A stretch of 31,513 nucleotides of DNA from CAYVOX01 sp964453035 (lineage in GTDB: Bacteria > Chloroflexota > Anaerolineae > Anaerolineales > Anaerolineaceae), in assembly GCA_964453035.1 (NCBI GenBank), contig CAYVOX010000023.1:1-31513 (forward strand). The letters run 5' to 3'. A model generated the notes under the pieces. That model did no database searches. It had not been told where the DNA came from and was given only the letters and a program-made list of their open reading frames with translations. The position numbers and the translations under genes were made by a program. Below are positions 1 to 7,742 of this stretch, in pieces (position 1 is the stretch's first letter; each line of letters begins with the position of its first letter).

Positions 1-1494
1 ACCGCCCCCATGGTGTTCCCGGTCAATACACCAGGCTACTCGGCGCAAAAACCTCCCACGGCTTATAGTTACGATGGCGTTTCCAGCTACCTCAAGGCTG
101 GTTTTATCTACGTGGCAGCCGGTATGCGTGGAAAAGACAACGGCTACACTGCCAGTGGTCAGTTATCCTACAGCGGCGGTGCTCCCTGGGGCGTGACCGA
201 TCTAAAAGCTGCTGTCCGCTTCATTCGCTACAACCAAGCTGTTCTTCCCGGTGATGAACAGGCCATTTTTGCCTTTGGCATGAGCGGCGGCGGCGCGCAA
301 ACCGCCATCATCGGCGCCTCTGGCGATAGCCAGCTTTACTATCCCTACCTCGAGTCCATTGGCGCAGCCATGTTTGATGCCAACGGCCAGCCTATCAGTG
401 ATGCCATCACCGGCGCCATGGCCTGGTGTCCAATCACCAGCCTGGATTTTGCCAACCAGGCCTATGAATGGAATATGGGCCAGTATGCAACCTCCGGAAC
501 GCGGGCCGACGGCACTTTTACGGCAGCACTATCCAAGGACCTGGCCGCAGCCTATGCAACCTACATCAACAAGCTTGGTCTGAAAGATGAAAACGGCAAC
601 GCGCTCACTCTGCAAGCCTCCAGTAGCGGCATTTATACCACCGGAAGTTATCAAGACTACCTGGTAAAAACCGTTGAAACATCTTTGAATAATTTCCTGG
701 TTGATACCACCTTCCCCTACGCAGAAACAGCCGGTGGAATGACGCGGACAGGCGGTAGCTTGCCAACAGGAACAGCACCGCAAGGCACCCCGCCTGCTGG
801 AACGGCCCCACTAGGCACGCCTCCTGCTGGAGGTCTGTCCGGTGGCAGCTCCACTTCGACAACTTACCAGACTGTACAGGATTACATGGATGCGCTCAAT
901 AAAAATGGGCAGTGGGTCACCTACAATGCTGCAACCAATACCGCCAAAATCACCAGTCTTGCCGGGTTTGTTAACAGTCAAAAAGCTCCCTCAAAAAGTG
1001 TGGGCGCATTTGACAGCCTGGACCGCAGTTCACCTGAAAATGGTGTGTTTGGCAACGACGCCAACGACGCGCTGCACTTCGACGCTTTACTGGCTAACCT
1101 GCTCGTCTCTAACCAATCCAGTTACGCCAGCAAGTCTGGTTGGAATGCTTCTTACCTGGATGCATTTGCAACAGATCTTAAGGCTACTGACAAATTAGGA
1201 AATGGTCTTGAGTACCGGATAAATATGTACAATCCGATGTACTATCTTTTGCCGTACTACAAAGGGTACCAGACCGCCACGGTTGCGAAATACTGGCGCA
1301 TCAACACTGGCATCAAACAGGGAGATACCGCCACAACCGTCGAAATGAACCTCGCGCTGGCGCTAGAAGCCTACCAGGGTGTAAATGACGTTGATTTTAC
1401 AACCGTGTGGGGCCAGAGTCATGTTCAGGCCGAACGCACAGGTTCAAGCACCACAAATTTCATCGCCTGGGTGATTGAGACCATGCAGAAGTAA
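1..1494 (+). CDS. Tannase/feruloyl-esterase-like alpha/beta hydrolase, 5' partial
   Basis: The frame is open to the first base of the window, so the true start and any signal peptide lie upstream; the ATG at 10 is probably internal. The visible part is about 497 residues. Counting from that ATG, a nucleophile elbow GMSGGG puts the likely catalytic Ser at 92. The C-terminus has a D-x-D region near 460-462 and WGQSHVQAE with a likely catalytic His near 471. Spacing and motifs resemble subtype-B tannases and related esterases that cleave aromatic acid esters, usually exported. A low-complexity Gly/Thr/Pro linker (about residues 248-280) interrupts the body between nucleophile and His, where such enzymes carry a lid insertion. 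It is convergent with the HD-GYP gene and ends before a shared hairpin. Fold and Ser/His are fairly clear; the substrate is inferred. Confidence 0.75.
   Translation, partial: TAPMVFPVNTPGYSAQKPPTAYSYDGVSSYLKAGFIYVAAGMRGKDNGYTASGQLSYSGGAPWGVTDLKAAVRFIRYNQAVLPGDEQAIFAFGMSGGGAQTAIIGASGDSQLYYPYLESIGAAMFDANGQPISDAITGAMAWCPITSLDFANQAYEWNMGQYATSGTRADGTFTAALSKDLAAAYATYINKLGLKDENGNALTLQASSSGIYTTGSYQDYLVKTVETSLNNFLVDTTFPYAETAGGMTRTGGSLPTGTAPQGTPPAGTAPLGTPPAGGLSGGSSTSTTYQTVQDYMDALNKNGQWVTYNAATNTAKITSLAGFVNSQKAPSKSVGAFDSLDRSSPENGVFGNDANDALHFDALLANLLVSNQSSYASKSGWNASYLDAFATDLKATDKLGNGLEYRINMYNPMYYLLPYYKGYQTATVAKYWRINTGIKQGDTATTVEMNLALALEAYQGVNDVDFTTVWGQSHVQAERTGSSTTNFIAWVIETMQK
769..834 (+). repeat. Short imperfect coding repeat, Pro/Thr/Gly linker
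   Basis: Two imperfect copies of about 30 bases encode G-T-A-P-x-G-T-P-P-A units in the hydrolase. They form a flexible linker or lid segment and may vary in copy number between strains. Confidence 0.5.
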
Positions 1495-1555
1495 AGGTTT
1501 CGGGTTTTGAGAAATTGCGAGCGTGTCACACAAATTTAGGAATAGAAACAGAGAA

Positions 1556-1584
1556 AATCCCAGGCCGCTGAGCGGCCTGGGATT
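1556..1584. terminator. Bidirectional hairpin terminator between convergent genes
   Basis: Perfect inverted repeat with 14-base arms (1556-1569 and 1571-1584) around a single base; in RNA a GC-rich stem with a small loop. In the minus direction it is followed by TTTTCTC, so it fits best as the intrinsic terminator of the HD-GYP operon. It may also stop the hydrolase transcript, although that side lacks a T-run. Confidence 0.75.
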
Positions 1585-1628
1585 CCCCTGGGATAATGAT
1601 AATGGAAAGAAAGCAAGCAGCAGCCAGA

Positions 1629-2501
1629 TTACATCGCAGCGCGCGCGTTACGCCAGAAGAGCACGTCGTCAATTCTGCCGCGGGCAACCAGGGTCATCAT
1701 GGCATGCACCACTTTGGGGTCAAATTGAGACTGGTTGCAGCGGGTGATTTCTTCAAGCGTTTGAGGCACAGAATATGCGGGCTGGTACGGGCGGCCTTCA
1801 GCCATAGTGGTAAAAGCATCGGCCAACGCCAGGATGCGCCCGCCGAGGGGAATGTTGTTGCCAGAAAGGCCAGCCGGGTAGCCGGTGCCGTCATAACGTT
1901 CGTGGTGCGATTGCACCAGCGGGATCAGCGCGCGCAACTCAGCGCAGGGCGCCATAATCATCGCGGCAAAGTTTGGATGGCGGCGCATCACCTGCCATTC
2001 TTCCTCGGTGAGGCGCGCCGGCTTGGTGAGGATAGCCTTGGGCACAACCACTTTGCCCACGTCGTGGAGCATCCCCGCCAGGGCAATCTGGTCAACCGCC
2101 TGGGTCTCTAACCCCAATTCGAGGGCGATGTGGCGCGAGAGCACCGAAGTGCGCGGACCGTGCCCGCGGGTGTGCCAGTCGCACAGGTCAATCGAGCGGG
2201 CGAGCTTGAGCAGCGTGAGGGTGTAGCCTTTCTGAAGAGCCTGGTTATCCAGCTCGCGATGAACGGTGAGGCCAGAAAAATCTTCATCAATGCGGCTGCC
2301 GACGTATTCAAAAAGGTTACTCTGCCCCCCCTCCGGAAAGCCCGTATCCCCCAGAACAAAAATACCGGTGACCTTATCCTCATTATCCACTTCCATGGGA
2401 ATGAGAATGTTGTTGGGGTGCCCGTGCGCATCACGCTGGGACGGCTGAGCGCGTCCGTCCGGGCGGTGATTATGGGGCAAATGGGAATAAGAAGGGGTCA
2501 T
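1629..2501 (-). CDS. HD-GYP domain protein, putative c-di-GMP phosphodiesterase
   Basis: A 290-residue cytosolic protein. The HD-GYP domain spans about residues 95-285, with HDVGK at 146-150 and HHERYDGTGYP at 199-209, so both signatures of cyclic-di-GMP-hydrolysing HD-GYP enzymes are intact. Residues 30-80 (ILIPMEV, VTGIFVLGD, LFEYVGSRI) look like the C-terminal half of a GAF sensor domain; the first half is missing. An in-frame TGA lies just upstream of the ATG, so the protein cannot start earlier without a frameshift. No strong Shine-Dalgarno is visible. It starts 23 bases after the NHLP-like gene and is probably the last gene of the block headed by the BTAD regulator. Enzyme class is well supported; actual hydrolysis and the ligand of the half-GAF region are not known. 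Confidence 0.9.
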   Translation of the reverse strand: MTPSYSHLPHNHRPDGRAQPSQRDAHGHPNNILIPMEVDNEDKVTGIFVLGDTGFPEGGQSNLFEYVGSRIDEDFSGLTVHRELDNQALQKGYTLTLLKLARSIDLCDWHTRGHGPRTSVLSRHIALELGLETQAVDQIALAGMLHDVGKVVVPKAILTKPARLTEEEWQVMRRHPNFAAMIMAPCAELRALIPLVQSHHERYDGTGYPAGLSGNNIPLGGRILALADAFTTMAEGRPYQPAYSVPQTLEEITRCNQSQFDPKVVHAMMTLVARGRIDDVLFWRNARAAM

Positions 2502-2524
2502 TGGATAGATTCACCCGAAAACGG

Positions 2525-2836
2525 CTATTGAACGTACTCCAGGCTGGGGACGGGCTCAAATTCAATCACCTGGACCAACTGGCTGGCAAACTCCTCCAGC
2601 GTGGCAGCGCGAATCAGCTTGATGCGGGCTTTTTCTTCGCGGGTGAAGTAGAACTTCTCGCCGCAGTAGCCGGTCTCAACGGATTTGACCGGGTTTTGCA
2701 GCAGCATCTGGCGGAAGTTTTTGCTGATAATGGCAGCATGGATCAGTCGGCTGCACTCCAGCTGAACGCTTTCGCAGGTTTCCTGCCGCAGGGGAAGGGG
2801 TTCCTGGTGAAACTTGGGGTGGGTTAAGAGACTCAT
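2525..2836 (-). CDS. Small NHLP-clan-like (Os1348/Franean1_4349-type) protein
   Basis: A 103-residue protein with ATG preceded by AAGGAG at good spacing. Residues 40-88 (NFRQMLLQNP, then FTREEKARIKLIRAATLEEFA) resemble the short helical domain of nitrile-hydratase-leader-like proteins: an F-R-x-x-L-L-x-N-P start, then T-x-E-E-K and hydrophobic helix positions. There is no C-terminal double-Gly followed by a Cys/Ser/Thr-rich core, so it does not look like a typical RiPP precursor; it may be a stand-alone adaptor. The N-terminal 30 residues are unremarkable. It lies 21 bases after the DUF5317 gene and 23 before the HD-GYP gene on the same strand, implying co-expression. Family assignment is by recalled motif only. 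Confidence 0.65.
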   Translation of the reverse strand: MSLLTHPKFHQEPLPLRQETCESVQLECSRLIHAAIISKNFRQMLLQNPVKSVETGYCGEKFYFTREEKARIKLIRAATLEEFASQLVQVIEFEPVPSLEYVQ

Positions 2837-2857
2837 TTTCGCTCCTTGCTTTTTTAA

Positions 2858-3448
2858 TTATGGCTTATTGATAGCGGCGAGGGTGGATGTGCTGGTCGAT
2901 GGGCTGCTCAGTGACCATAACAATAAAAAAGTACCCAGGGCGATAAAAACATCCCCCACACTAAACGCAACGGTTAATCCTGGTAAAGTGAGCTGGTCTG
3001 AGAGGAAGGCCAGGCGGGTTTCTTCTACCGGTAAAATCCAATCTTTGGTGAGCAGCAGCCTCTGGCTGGTGATGGCGGCCTGGGGGGAGAGGTTGGGCAG
3101 CATTCGGCGCAGTGTATCTGGACTGATCGGCATCCAACCACCGTTCAGAACAATCACTGTAAAGTTGGCCAGCAAACCCAATCCCATTGCCCAAAAACCT
3201 GGTTGGCGAATATTCGCTGCAGCAAAAATAACCAGTAACGCCTGCGAAGTAACCAGTATTAGCGGGGCAACTGCTTCTGGGATCAGCTTACCTGTCGCTG
3301 GGATCTGGAATGACAGGAGTTGGGGAATAACAGCTAAGAAGACTAACCAGCCGATCCGAATGTTGAGAGGTTTAAGTTGCCGATGGTTGAGGCGAGCGCG
3401 GATGAGCGTTGCGCCCAGACCGATGAGAACTGCACTCAGTAAAATCAC
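2858..3448 (-). CDS. DUF5317 family integral membrane protein
   Basis: A 196-residue protein starting with GTG, with only a weak GAG upstream. About five hydrophobic helices lie near residues 1-15, 32-50, 56-80, 84-103 and 165-181. The signature NGGWMPIS at 102-109 and SVGDV at 163-167 match DUF5317, a family of unknown function common in Chloroflexota and Firmicutes. The C-terminus is a Ser/Thr-rich tail. It begins 30 bases after the micropeptide gene and 21 bases before the NHLP-like gene, in one probable transcription unit. Function unknown; being placed among regulators suggests a role in signalling or peptide handling, which is inference. Confidence 0.85.
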   Translation of the reverse strand: MILLSAVLIGLGATLIRARLNHRQLKPLNIRIGWLVFLAVIPQLLSFQIPATGKLIPEAVAPLILVTSQALLVIFAAANIRQPGFWAMGLGLLANFTVIVLNGGWMPISPDTLRRMLPNLSPQAAITSQRLLLTKDWILPVEETRLAFLSDQLTLPGLTVAFSVGDVFIALGTFLLLWSLSSPSTSTSTLAAINKP

Positions 3449-3478
3449 TCAAACTCGCGAAAACCCGCGGTGGATGGA

Positions 3479-3616
3479 TTACCCTCCACCAAAACCGCCG
3501 CCATCGCTGGGGGCGCCGGCGCCGAGAACGAACAGAACAACCGTGAGGAGGAAGAAAGCGAAGCGGACGTCGGTGTGGGTGAGGGTCATTGATTTGTTGA
3601 AGAGATTTTTGAACAT
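3479..3616 (-). CDS. 45-residue single-pass membrane micropeptide with Gly-rich tail
   Basis: A short gene read by hand: ATG at 3616, stop TAA at 3479-3481, AAGGAG five bases before the ATG. The peptide has a basic/polar N-terminus (MFKNLFNKS, then MTLTHTDVR), a hydrophobic stretch at about residues 18-33 (FAFFLLTVVLFVLGAG), and the tail APSDGGGFGGG. This predicts one transmembrane helix or an uncleaved signal with a Gly-rich end exposed. It lies directly upstream of the DUF5317 gene. The perfect ribosome site, operon spacing and coherent membrane topology argue that it is translated. Function unknown; it could be a small membrane regulator or a secreted signal precursor. A second ATG at residue 10 is possible but lacks its own ribosome site. 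Confidence 0.7.
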   Translation of the reverse strand: MFKNLFNKSMTLTHTDVRFAFFLLTVVLFVLGAGAPSDGGGFGGG

Positions 3617-3712
3617 TGGTGGCTCCTTGGTTTGGAAGTTATCGTCTAGTACTTATTATGGCGAGAGGCGGTATCAGAACAGGCATCAAAACGGTCTCAA
3701 AAGCACCAATAT

Positions 3713-3728
3713 CCAGTGTGATTACTGG
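3713..3728. promoter_or_regulatory. Small inverted repeat upstream of the micropeptide gene
   Basis: CCAGT and ACTGG arms separated by six bases lie in the 141-base gap between the BTAD regulator and the micropeptide gene. They could be an operator for a downstream promoter; a CATAAT-like -10 also sits closer to the micropeptide. Weak evidence. Confidence 0.25.
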
Positions 3729-3757
3729 CTGAAACCTGACATATTTGAAAGGTGACC

Positions 3758-6700
3758 TTATTTTAGCAGGTCGTGATAGAGGGTTTGCGTCTGGGGGGAG
3801 GGTTCGGTATTGATTTCGCGGTGCAGCACTTCAACGCAGCGTTGATACTGCCGCACAACCGCCGCCCGGTTACCCATTGCGGAGTAGATGCGAAAGGAAA
3901 GCCGGTAGGCGGCTTCCAGGCAGTTATCTTCATCAAGGGCACGCTGGCAGTACTCAAGGGCAAGATCGTAATTGGCCATGCCCAGGTAGAGTTCGGCCAC
4001 CTGGATAAGAATAGCCAGGTAGTTTTGTTGCAGGCAGTGCCGCGGAGAATCAACCCAGGTTTCATTGATCTCCGGCAGATAGGCGCCCTTGTAGAGTTTT
4101 ACGGCTTCGCGGTAATGATTTAACTTCTGCAGGGGTTCTTTAACCTGCTGCGCCTGGGCATACTCTTTGAGGAATTGCTCAACATCGTACTCGTAATCCA
4201 GGGCGTTGTTGAAGCGGTACGAATCCTGGTCGAGCAGAATGACGTCTTTACCGAGGGCATGGCGCAGGCGGTAAACGGTGTTCTTGATACGGAAGCGCAA
4301 ATCGCTTGGGGAGGCATCCGGCCATAGAACCAGGCCAATCTCCTCCTTGTTCAGGCCTTCGGGCCGCGCCAGGATGAGGAAGAATAAATCACGGGCGGAT
4401 TGGGTTTGCCAGTCTGAACTGGTAACCAGGCGGCTATTGACCCTCACCTGCATCTTGCCAAGCGCGCGGATGACAATAGCGGGCGGGCCAAAGGGGACGG
4501 CCAATGGATGCTGGCGCATGTGGCGGCGTAAAAGCGGCAACTGGCTGCGGAACTGGTCAATGCGCTCAAAGAGGTCATCCAGCTGCCCGCCAAGGTAATC
4601 CAATTCGCGCAGGCGGGTGAGAAAATCATAGTGGCGGTTAGCCGCGGCGATGAGCGAGGCGGAGGGCGTATCGGTGTTGAGGTGGGCCAGCAGCCTGAGC
4701 AGGCTTTTAAGCAGTTTTTCATGCTCGCCGGTTTGCCCGTAGGCCAGCGCCAGGTAGAGATCAGATTTCTCCAGCTGCACCTTCTGTCCCTCTGTCTCAA
4801 AAAACGCGGCGGCTTTTTCCAGGAAGGGCAGTGCGTCATTAGGTTCGCCCTGCCGAATCTTAAGCCCGGCGAATTCCAGGTCGCAAAGGTAGGCTTCCAT
4901 CGAGGGACTTTCACGGCGGGTGAGCTGGCGCGCAGATTCGATGAGCTTATAACCCAGCGCCTCATCGCCGTCCTGCCCATAGAGGGAAGCCTCCTGAGCA
5001 TTAAGGTAGATGCGCAGGTAATTCACCTGGATGCGCTCCGCGATGACCCGCGCCTGCTGGTAAGCGGCGCGGGCTTCGGGGGTGGCTTCCAGGTCGGCAT
5101 ACACATCTCCAATGCCTGCCAGTACGAAGGCTTCATAGCGCACGCTGCCGCTGACGCGAGCATGGTGCAGCGCTTTTTCATAGCACAGGATAGCCTGTTC
5201 AAAGTTGCCGGTGAGGTGCTCCAGCACGCCCAGGTTGTTGTAAAGATTAGCCAACCAGACGTTGTTTTCAGTTTTTTGCCAGTGCTCGAGGGCGGATTGG
5301 TAGAGCGATTTGGCCTCGCTGTACCTGCCAAGGTTCTCGTAGGTAGCACCCAACCCCAGGCGGATGATGTTGGCATTTTCGACATCCCCGATGGAAAGAG
5401 AAGTCGAAAGCGCCTGGTTCAGCCAGGTGATGGCGTCCTTAAGCTTGCCCTGCTTGTTAAGGCACAGACCAATCCCGCGCAGGCCTTCTGCTTTCACCTT
5501 GTGCATGTCCGGATCATTTTCAATGAGGGCAAGACTCTCGCGCGAATCGGCGATGGCGAGGTTGAGATTGCCCATCATGCGGTGCAGGGCAGCCCGCCAG
5601 GAGAGCGCGCGCGCCAGGTTCTGGCGGTCAGCGGGTAATTTCATGCCATTGACCGCCTGGTTAAAGAGGGTGAGGGCCAGTTCGGTATTTCCGGTAAGCG
5701 CAGCCAGCGACCCCTGCAGCGATACGATAAACGGGCGCGCGCTTAATAATTCGGGGGGGAGGGTATCCAGCCAGGAGGAAAGCGTTTGCAGGCGCCCTTT
5801 GACCACCAACTCAGGACCGGCGGCCTCCACCAGGGCAGCCAGCTCTCGGGTGGCGCCCAGGCGGCGGTAAATGGCAAAGGCATCATTCCAGTCGGCGTTC
5901 TCGATGTAAAGCCGCGCCAGGGAGCCGTCAATGGCGTCTACCTCGAGCGGGTAGTCGCGCCGGGCGCGCGATTGCAGGTATTCCAGGAACAGGGGATGGT
6001 AGCGCAGCCAGGTGCCGTCCTCGCCCACCACCAGGGTGAACAGGTTGCGCTGCTGCACCTGCCGGTGGAGATCTTCCCAGGGAACATCTTCCAATCCCAG
6101 CGCGCGCCCAATCACCTCCCGGCAAACCTGGGGGTTAAATTCATCCAGCAGCGAAGTGCGCAGCAGGAAGCGAATCAATTCGGGAGATTGCTGGTTGACC
6201 AGCTGTTCAAAGTAGTCTTCCAGCCGGACGCCCGGCATGCGCCCCAGCCACGGGCGCCCAATAGGGCGCTTGAGGTTGGTGTGCGAGACGAGCAGGATGC
6301 CGGTGATCCAGCCTTCGGTTTTTTCCTGGATTTCATCGGCCTCAGGCTGGCTGAGGGTAATTTCCTGGTTTTGATGGTAGAGCTGGATGATTTCATCAGC
6401 GCGGAAGGCCAGTTCTTCAAAATCCAGACCGGTCACGTCGCCGCGTGCCGCCATCAGGGTGATGACGGGCATCGCCAGCAGGGTGCGCGAGGTGAGCACT
6501 ATGTGGCAATTCTCATCCACCTCCTGAATAAAGCGCGAGATAAAGTTTTTAATCTGGTTATTCTCAGCCACCAGGTGGAAATCATCCACCACCACCACAA
6601 AATGCTCCGAGATGTTATCGAACAAATCATTGATGAGCACGCCGGCAATGTAATCCACGTCCAGGCTGGCGGTGGTATTCTGCAAAGCGGTGAGGCTGCG

Positions 6701-7009
6701 CTGCCCGACCTGCGGGAAACGGTTGGCAATGGCGAGAATAAAGTTGGAAATAAAGCGCTGGGGTTCAAAATCGAGCGCGTCAACGCTGTACCAGGCTACA
6801 GGCAGCACGCTGGAATTGGCATATTCCACCAGCAGAGAGGTTTTGCCGTAACCGGCGGGCGCGGTGAGCAGGATAAGCTTTTTATCCAGCAGCTGGTCCA
6901 TTAAATCCAGCAACCGCTGCCGCGAAATCAGGTCGCTGCGCCGGCGCGGGATGGTGATCCTGGTCTTGGGAACAGAAGTTGGTCCCAGCATAACCGCCAT
7001 TGACATCAT
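3758..7009 (-). CDS. MalT-like STAND ATPase / TPR / BTAD transcriptional regulator
   Basis: A 1083-residue cytosolic regulator. Residues 13-45 have the usual entry of MalT/LuxR-type STAND proteins, Walker A is APAGYGKTS at 50-58, and the Walker B-like strand HFVVVVDDFH has Asp at 142-143. A helical region follows to about 420, then a long TPR array (about 420-800) typical of ligand or partner binding. The C-terminus carries an OmpR/SARP-like winged helix (about 845-935, beginning RALGKMQV) and a bacterial transcriptional activator (BTAD) TPR domain to the end. Unlike MalT itself, DNA binding is BTAD-type rather than LuxR HTH. Several ATGs cluster at the start with no strong ribosome site, so the exact start is uncertain. 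It precedes the micropeptide/DUF5317/NHLP/HD-GYP genes on the same strand with a 141-base gap and probably controls them. Confidence 0.9.
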   Translation of the reverse strand: MMSMAVMLGPTSVPKTRITIPRRRSDLISRQRLLDLMDQLLDKKLILLTAPAGYGKTSLLVEYANSSVLPVAWYSVDALDFEPQRFISNFILAIANRFPQVGQRSLTALQNTTASLDVDYIAGVLINDLFDNISEHFVVVVDDFHLVAENNQIKNFISRFIQEVDENCHIVLTSRTLLAMPVITLMAARGDVTGLDFEELAFRADEIIQLYHQNQEITLSQPEADEIQEKTEGWITGILLVSHTNLKRPIGRPWLGRMPGVRLEDYFEQLVNQQSPELIRFLLRTSLLDEFNPQVCREVIGRALGLEDVPWEDLHRQVQQRNLFTLVVGEDGTWLRYHPLFLEYLQSRARRDYPLEVDAIDGSLARLYIENADWNDAFAIYRRLGATRELAALVEAAGPELVVKGRLQTLSSWLDTLPPELLSARPFIVSLQGSLAALTGNTELALTLFNQAVNGMKLPADRQNLARALSWRAALHRMMGNLNLAIADSRESLALIENDPDMHKVKAEGLRGIGLCLNKQGKLKDAITWLNQALSTSLSIGDVENANIIRLGLGATYENLGRYSEAKSLYQSALEHWQKTENNVWLANLYNNLGVLEHLTGNFEQAILCYEKALHHARVSGSVRYEAFVLAGIGDVYADLEATPEARAAYQQARVIAERIQVNYLRIYLNAQEASLYGQDGDEALGYKLIESARQLTRRESPSMEAYLCDLEFAGLKIRQGEPNDALPFLEKAAAFFETEGQKVQLEKSDLYLALAYGQTGEHEKLLKSLLRLLAHLNTDTPSASLIAAANRHYDFLTRLRELDYLGGQLDDLFERIDQFRSQLPLLRRHMRQHPLAVPFGPPAIVIRALGKMQVRVNSRLVTSSDWQTQSARDLFFLILARPEGLNKEEIGLVLWPDASPSDLRFRIKNTVYRLRHALGKDVILLDQDSYRFNNALDYEYDVEQFLKEYAQAQQVKEPLQKLNHYREAVKLYKGAYLPEINETWVDSPRHCLQQNYLAILIQVAELYLGMANYDLALEYCQRALDEDNCLEAAYRLSFRIYSAMGNRAAVVRQYQRCVEVLHREINTEPSPQTQTLYHDLLK

Positions 7010-7093
7010 AAAATCGCCGTTAAGGCGTGTAAACCGGCAACAGGCCTTGTTTCAGTCTGCCTGTCAGTTCTGGGATTGTTGGAACGCTACCGA

Positions 7094-7172
7094 TTTATAT
7101 GCGCCGCAGTCATAAGAGCAACTGCGCGCGGCAACATAGTTGTTATTATACAATATTCCAACCCGCTTTAAA
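7094..7172 (-). promoter_or_regulatory. Candidate promoters of the BTAD regulator
   Basis: On the minus strand, TTTAAA (7167-7172), a 16-base spacer and a perfect TATAAT (7145-7150) form a plausible sigma-A promoter, leaving a long leader of about 130 bases. A second weaker pair, TTGCTC (7116-7121) and TATAAA (7094-7099), also has a 16-base spacer. Confidence 0.45.
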
Positions 7173-7183
7173 CCTACGGAAAA

Positions 7184-7199
7184 ATTTCACAAGTGAAAT
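7184..7199 (-). terminator. A/T-rich hairpin after the dCMP deaminase gene
   Basis: Perfect inverted repeat ATTTCAC-AA-GTGAAAT just after the deaminase stop. Read on the minus strand it is followed by TTTTCC, so a weak intrinsic terminator is possible. Its low GC and two-base loop also fit an operator upstream of the BTAD promoter. Confidence 0.35.
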
Positions 7200-7210
7200 G
7201 GCGGGGTGAG

Positions 7211-7660
7211 TCAATCCGTCGGGTTGAGATCTTGTAACCTGAATTCTTTGTGGCAAATCTCAACTTTTGCATCGCGCAGAAATTGGACGGCATATTCATC
7301 AACGCGGTAATCGAGGGCGTAAACCAGACGCGTGATGCCCGCATTGATCAGCACCTTGGCGCAGTTGATGCAGGGAAAATGGGTGACGTAACAGGTGCAG
7401 CCGCGGGTGGAAACGCCATGTAGAGCCGCCTGGATAATAGCATTGGTCTCAGCGTGAATGGTACGCACGCAATGGCCCTCCACCAGTAAGTGGCCCACAT
7501 CGTCGCAATGGGGCTGCCCGGAAGGTGAACCGTTAAAGCCCGTGGTGAGAATGCGCTTATCCAGCACCAGCACGCAACCGACAAAGGCCCGGTCGCAGGT
7601 GGAGCGCTCTGAGACGGCAAAAGCAATTTTGAGAAAGTACGAATCCCAATCCGGGCGCAT
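7211..7660 (-). CDS. dCMP deaminase family protein (ComEB-like)
   Basis: A 149-residue zinc-dependent cytidine/deoxycytidylate deaminase-fold protein. The zinc site and catalytic Glu are complete: HAETNAI at 69-75 and PCINCAK at 96-102, with Cys97 and Cys100. The first half has the substrate-pocket GFNGSP motif (41-46) and the HCDD segment of dCMP deaminases. Length matches the family. The expected reaction is deamination of dCMP to dUMP, feeding thymidylate synthesis; the homologue in competent Firmicutes is ComEB. ATG is preceded by AGGAGG at ideal spacing. It is transcribed divergently from the leucine-rich-repeat gene. Confidence 0.92.
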   Translation of the reverse strand: MRPDWDSYFLKIAFAVSERSTCDRAFVGCVLVLDKRILTTGFNGSPSGQPHCDDVGHLLVEGHCVRTIHAETNAIIQAALHGVSTRGCTCYVTHFPCINCAKVLINAGITRLVYALDYRVDEYAVQFLRDAKVEICHKEFRLQDLNPTD

Positions 7661-7689
7661 GGAACAACCTCCTGAGCATGGTTTTGAAA

Positions 7690-7698
7690 ATTATAGCA
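7690..7698 (-). promoter_or_regulatory. Extended -10 promoter of the dCMP deaminase gene
   Basis: TGCTATAAT on the minus strand is a textbook extended -10 element, about 30 bases before the start codon and upstream of the AGGAGG. No clear -35 is seen, as is common with extended -10 sites. Confidence 0.55.
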
Positions 7699-7707
7699 CA
7701 GAGGATT

Positions 7708-7735
7708 TTTTCACGGAGCGCTTCCGGGTTATAAT
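7708..7735 (+). promoter_or_regulatory. Promoter of the LRR gene, possibly giving a leaderless mRNA
   Basis: TTTTCA (7708-7713), a 16-base spacer and a perfect TATAAT (7730-7735). The ATG at 7743 lies seven bases after the -10, where transcription would begin, and no ribosome site is seen between. Confidence 0.5.
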
Positions 7736-7742
7736 GCAGGTT

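Noticed and set aside
2525..2836. Calling the NHLP-like protein a RiPP precursor
   Set aside because: No Gly-Gly cleavage site with a core peptide and no maturation enzymes in the window.
4631..5638. Long open frame on the plus strand opposite the BTAD regulator (also 5786-6904)
   Set aside because: Antisense shadow of a well-supported gene; no ribosome site, no family motif and implausible composition.
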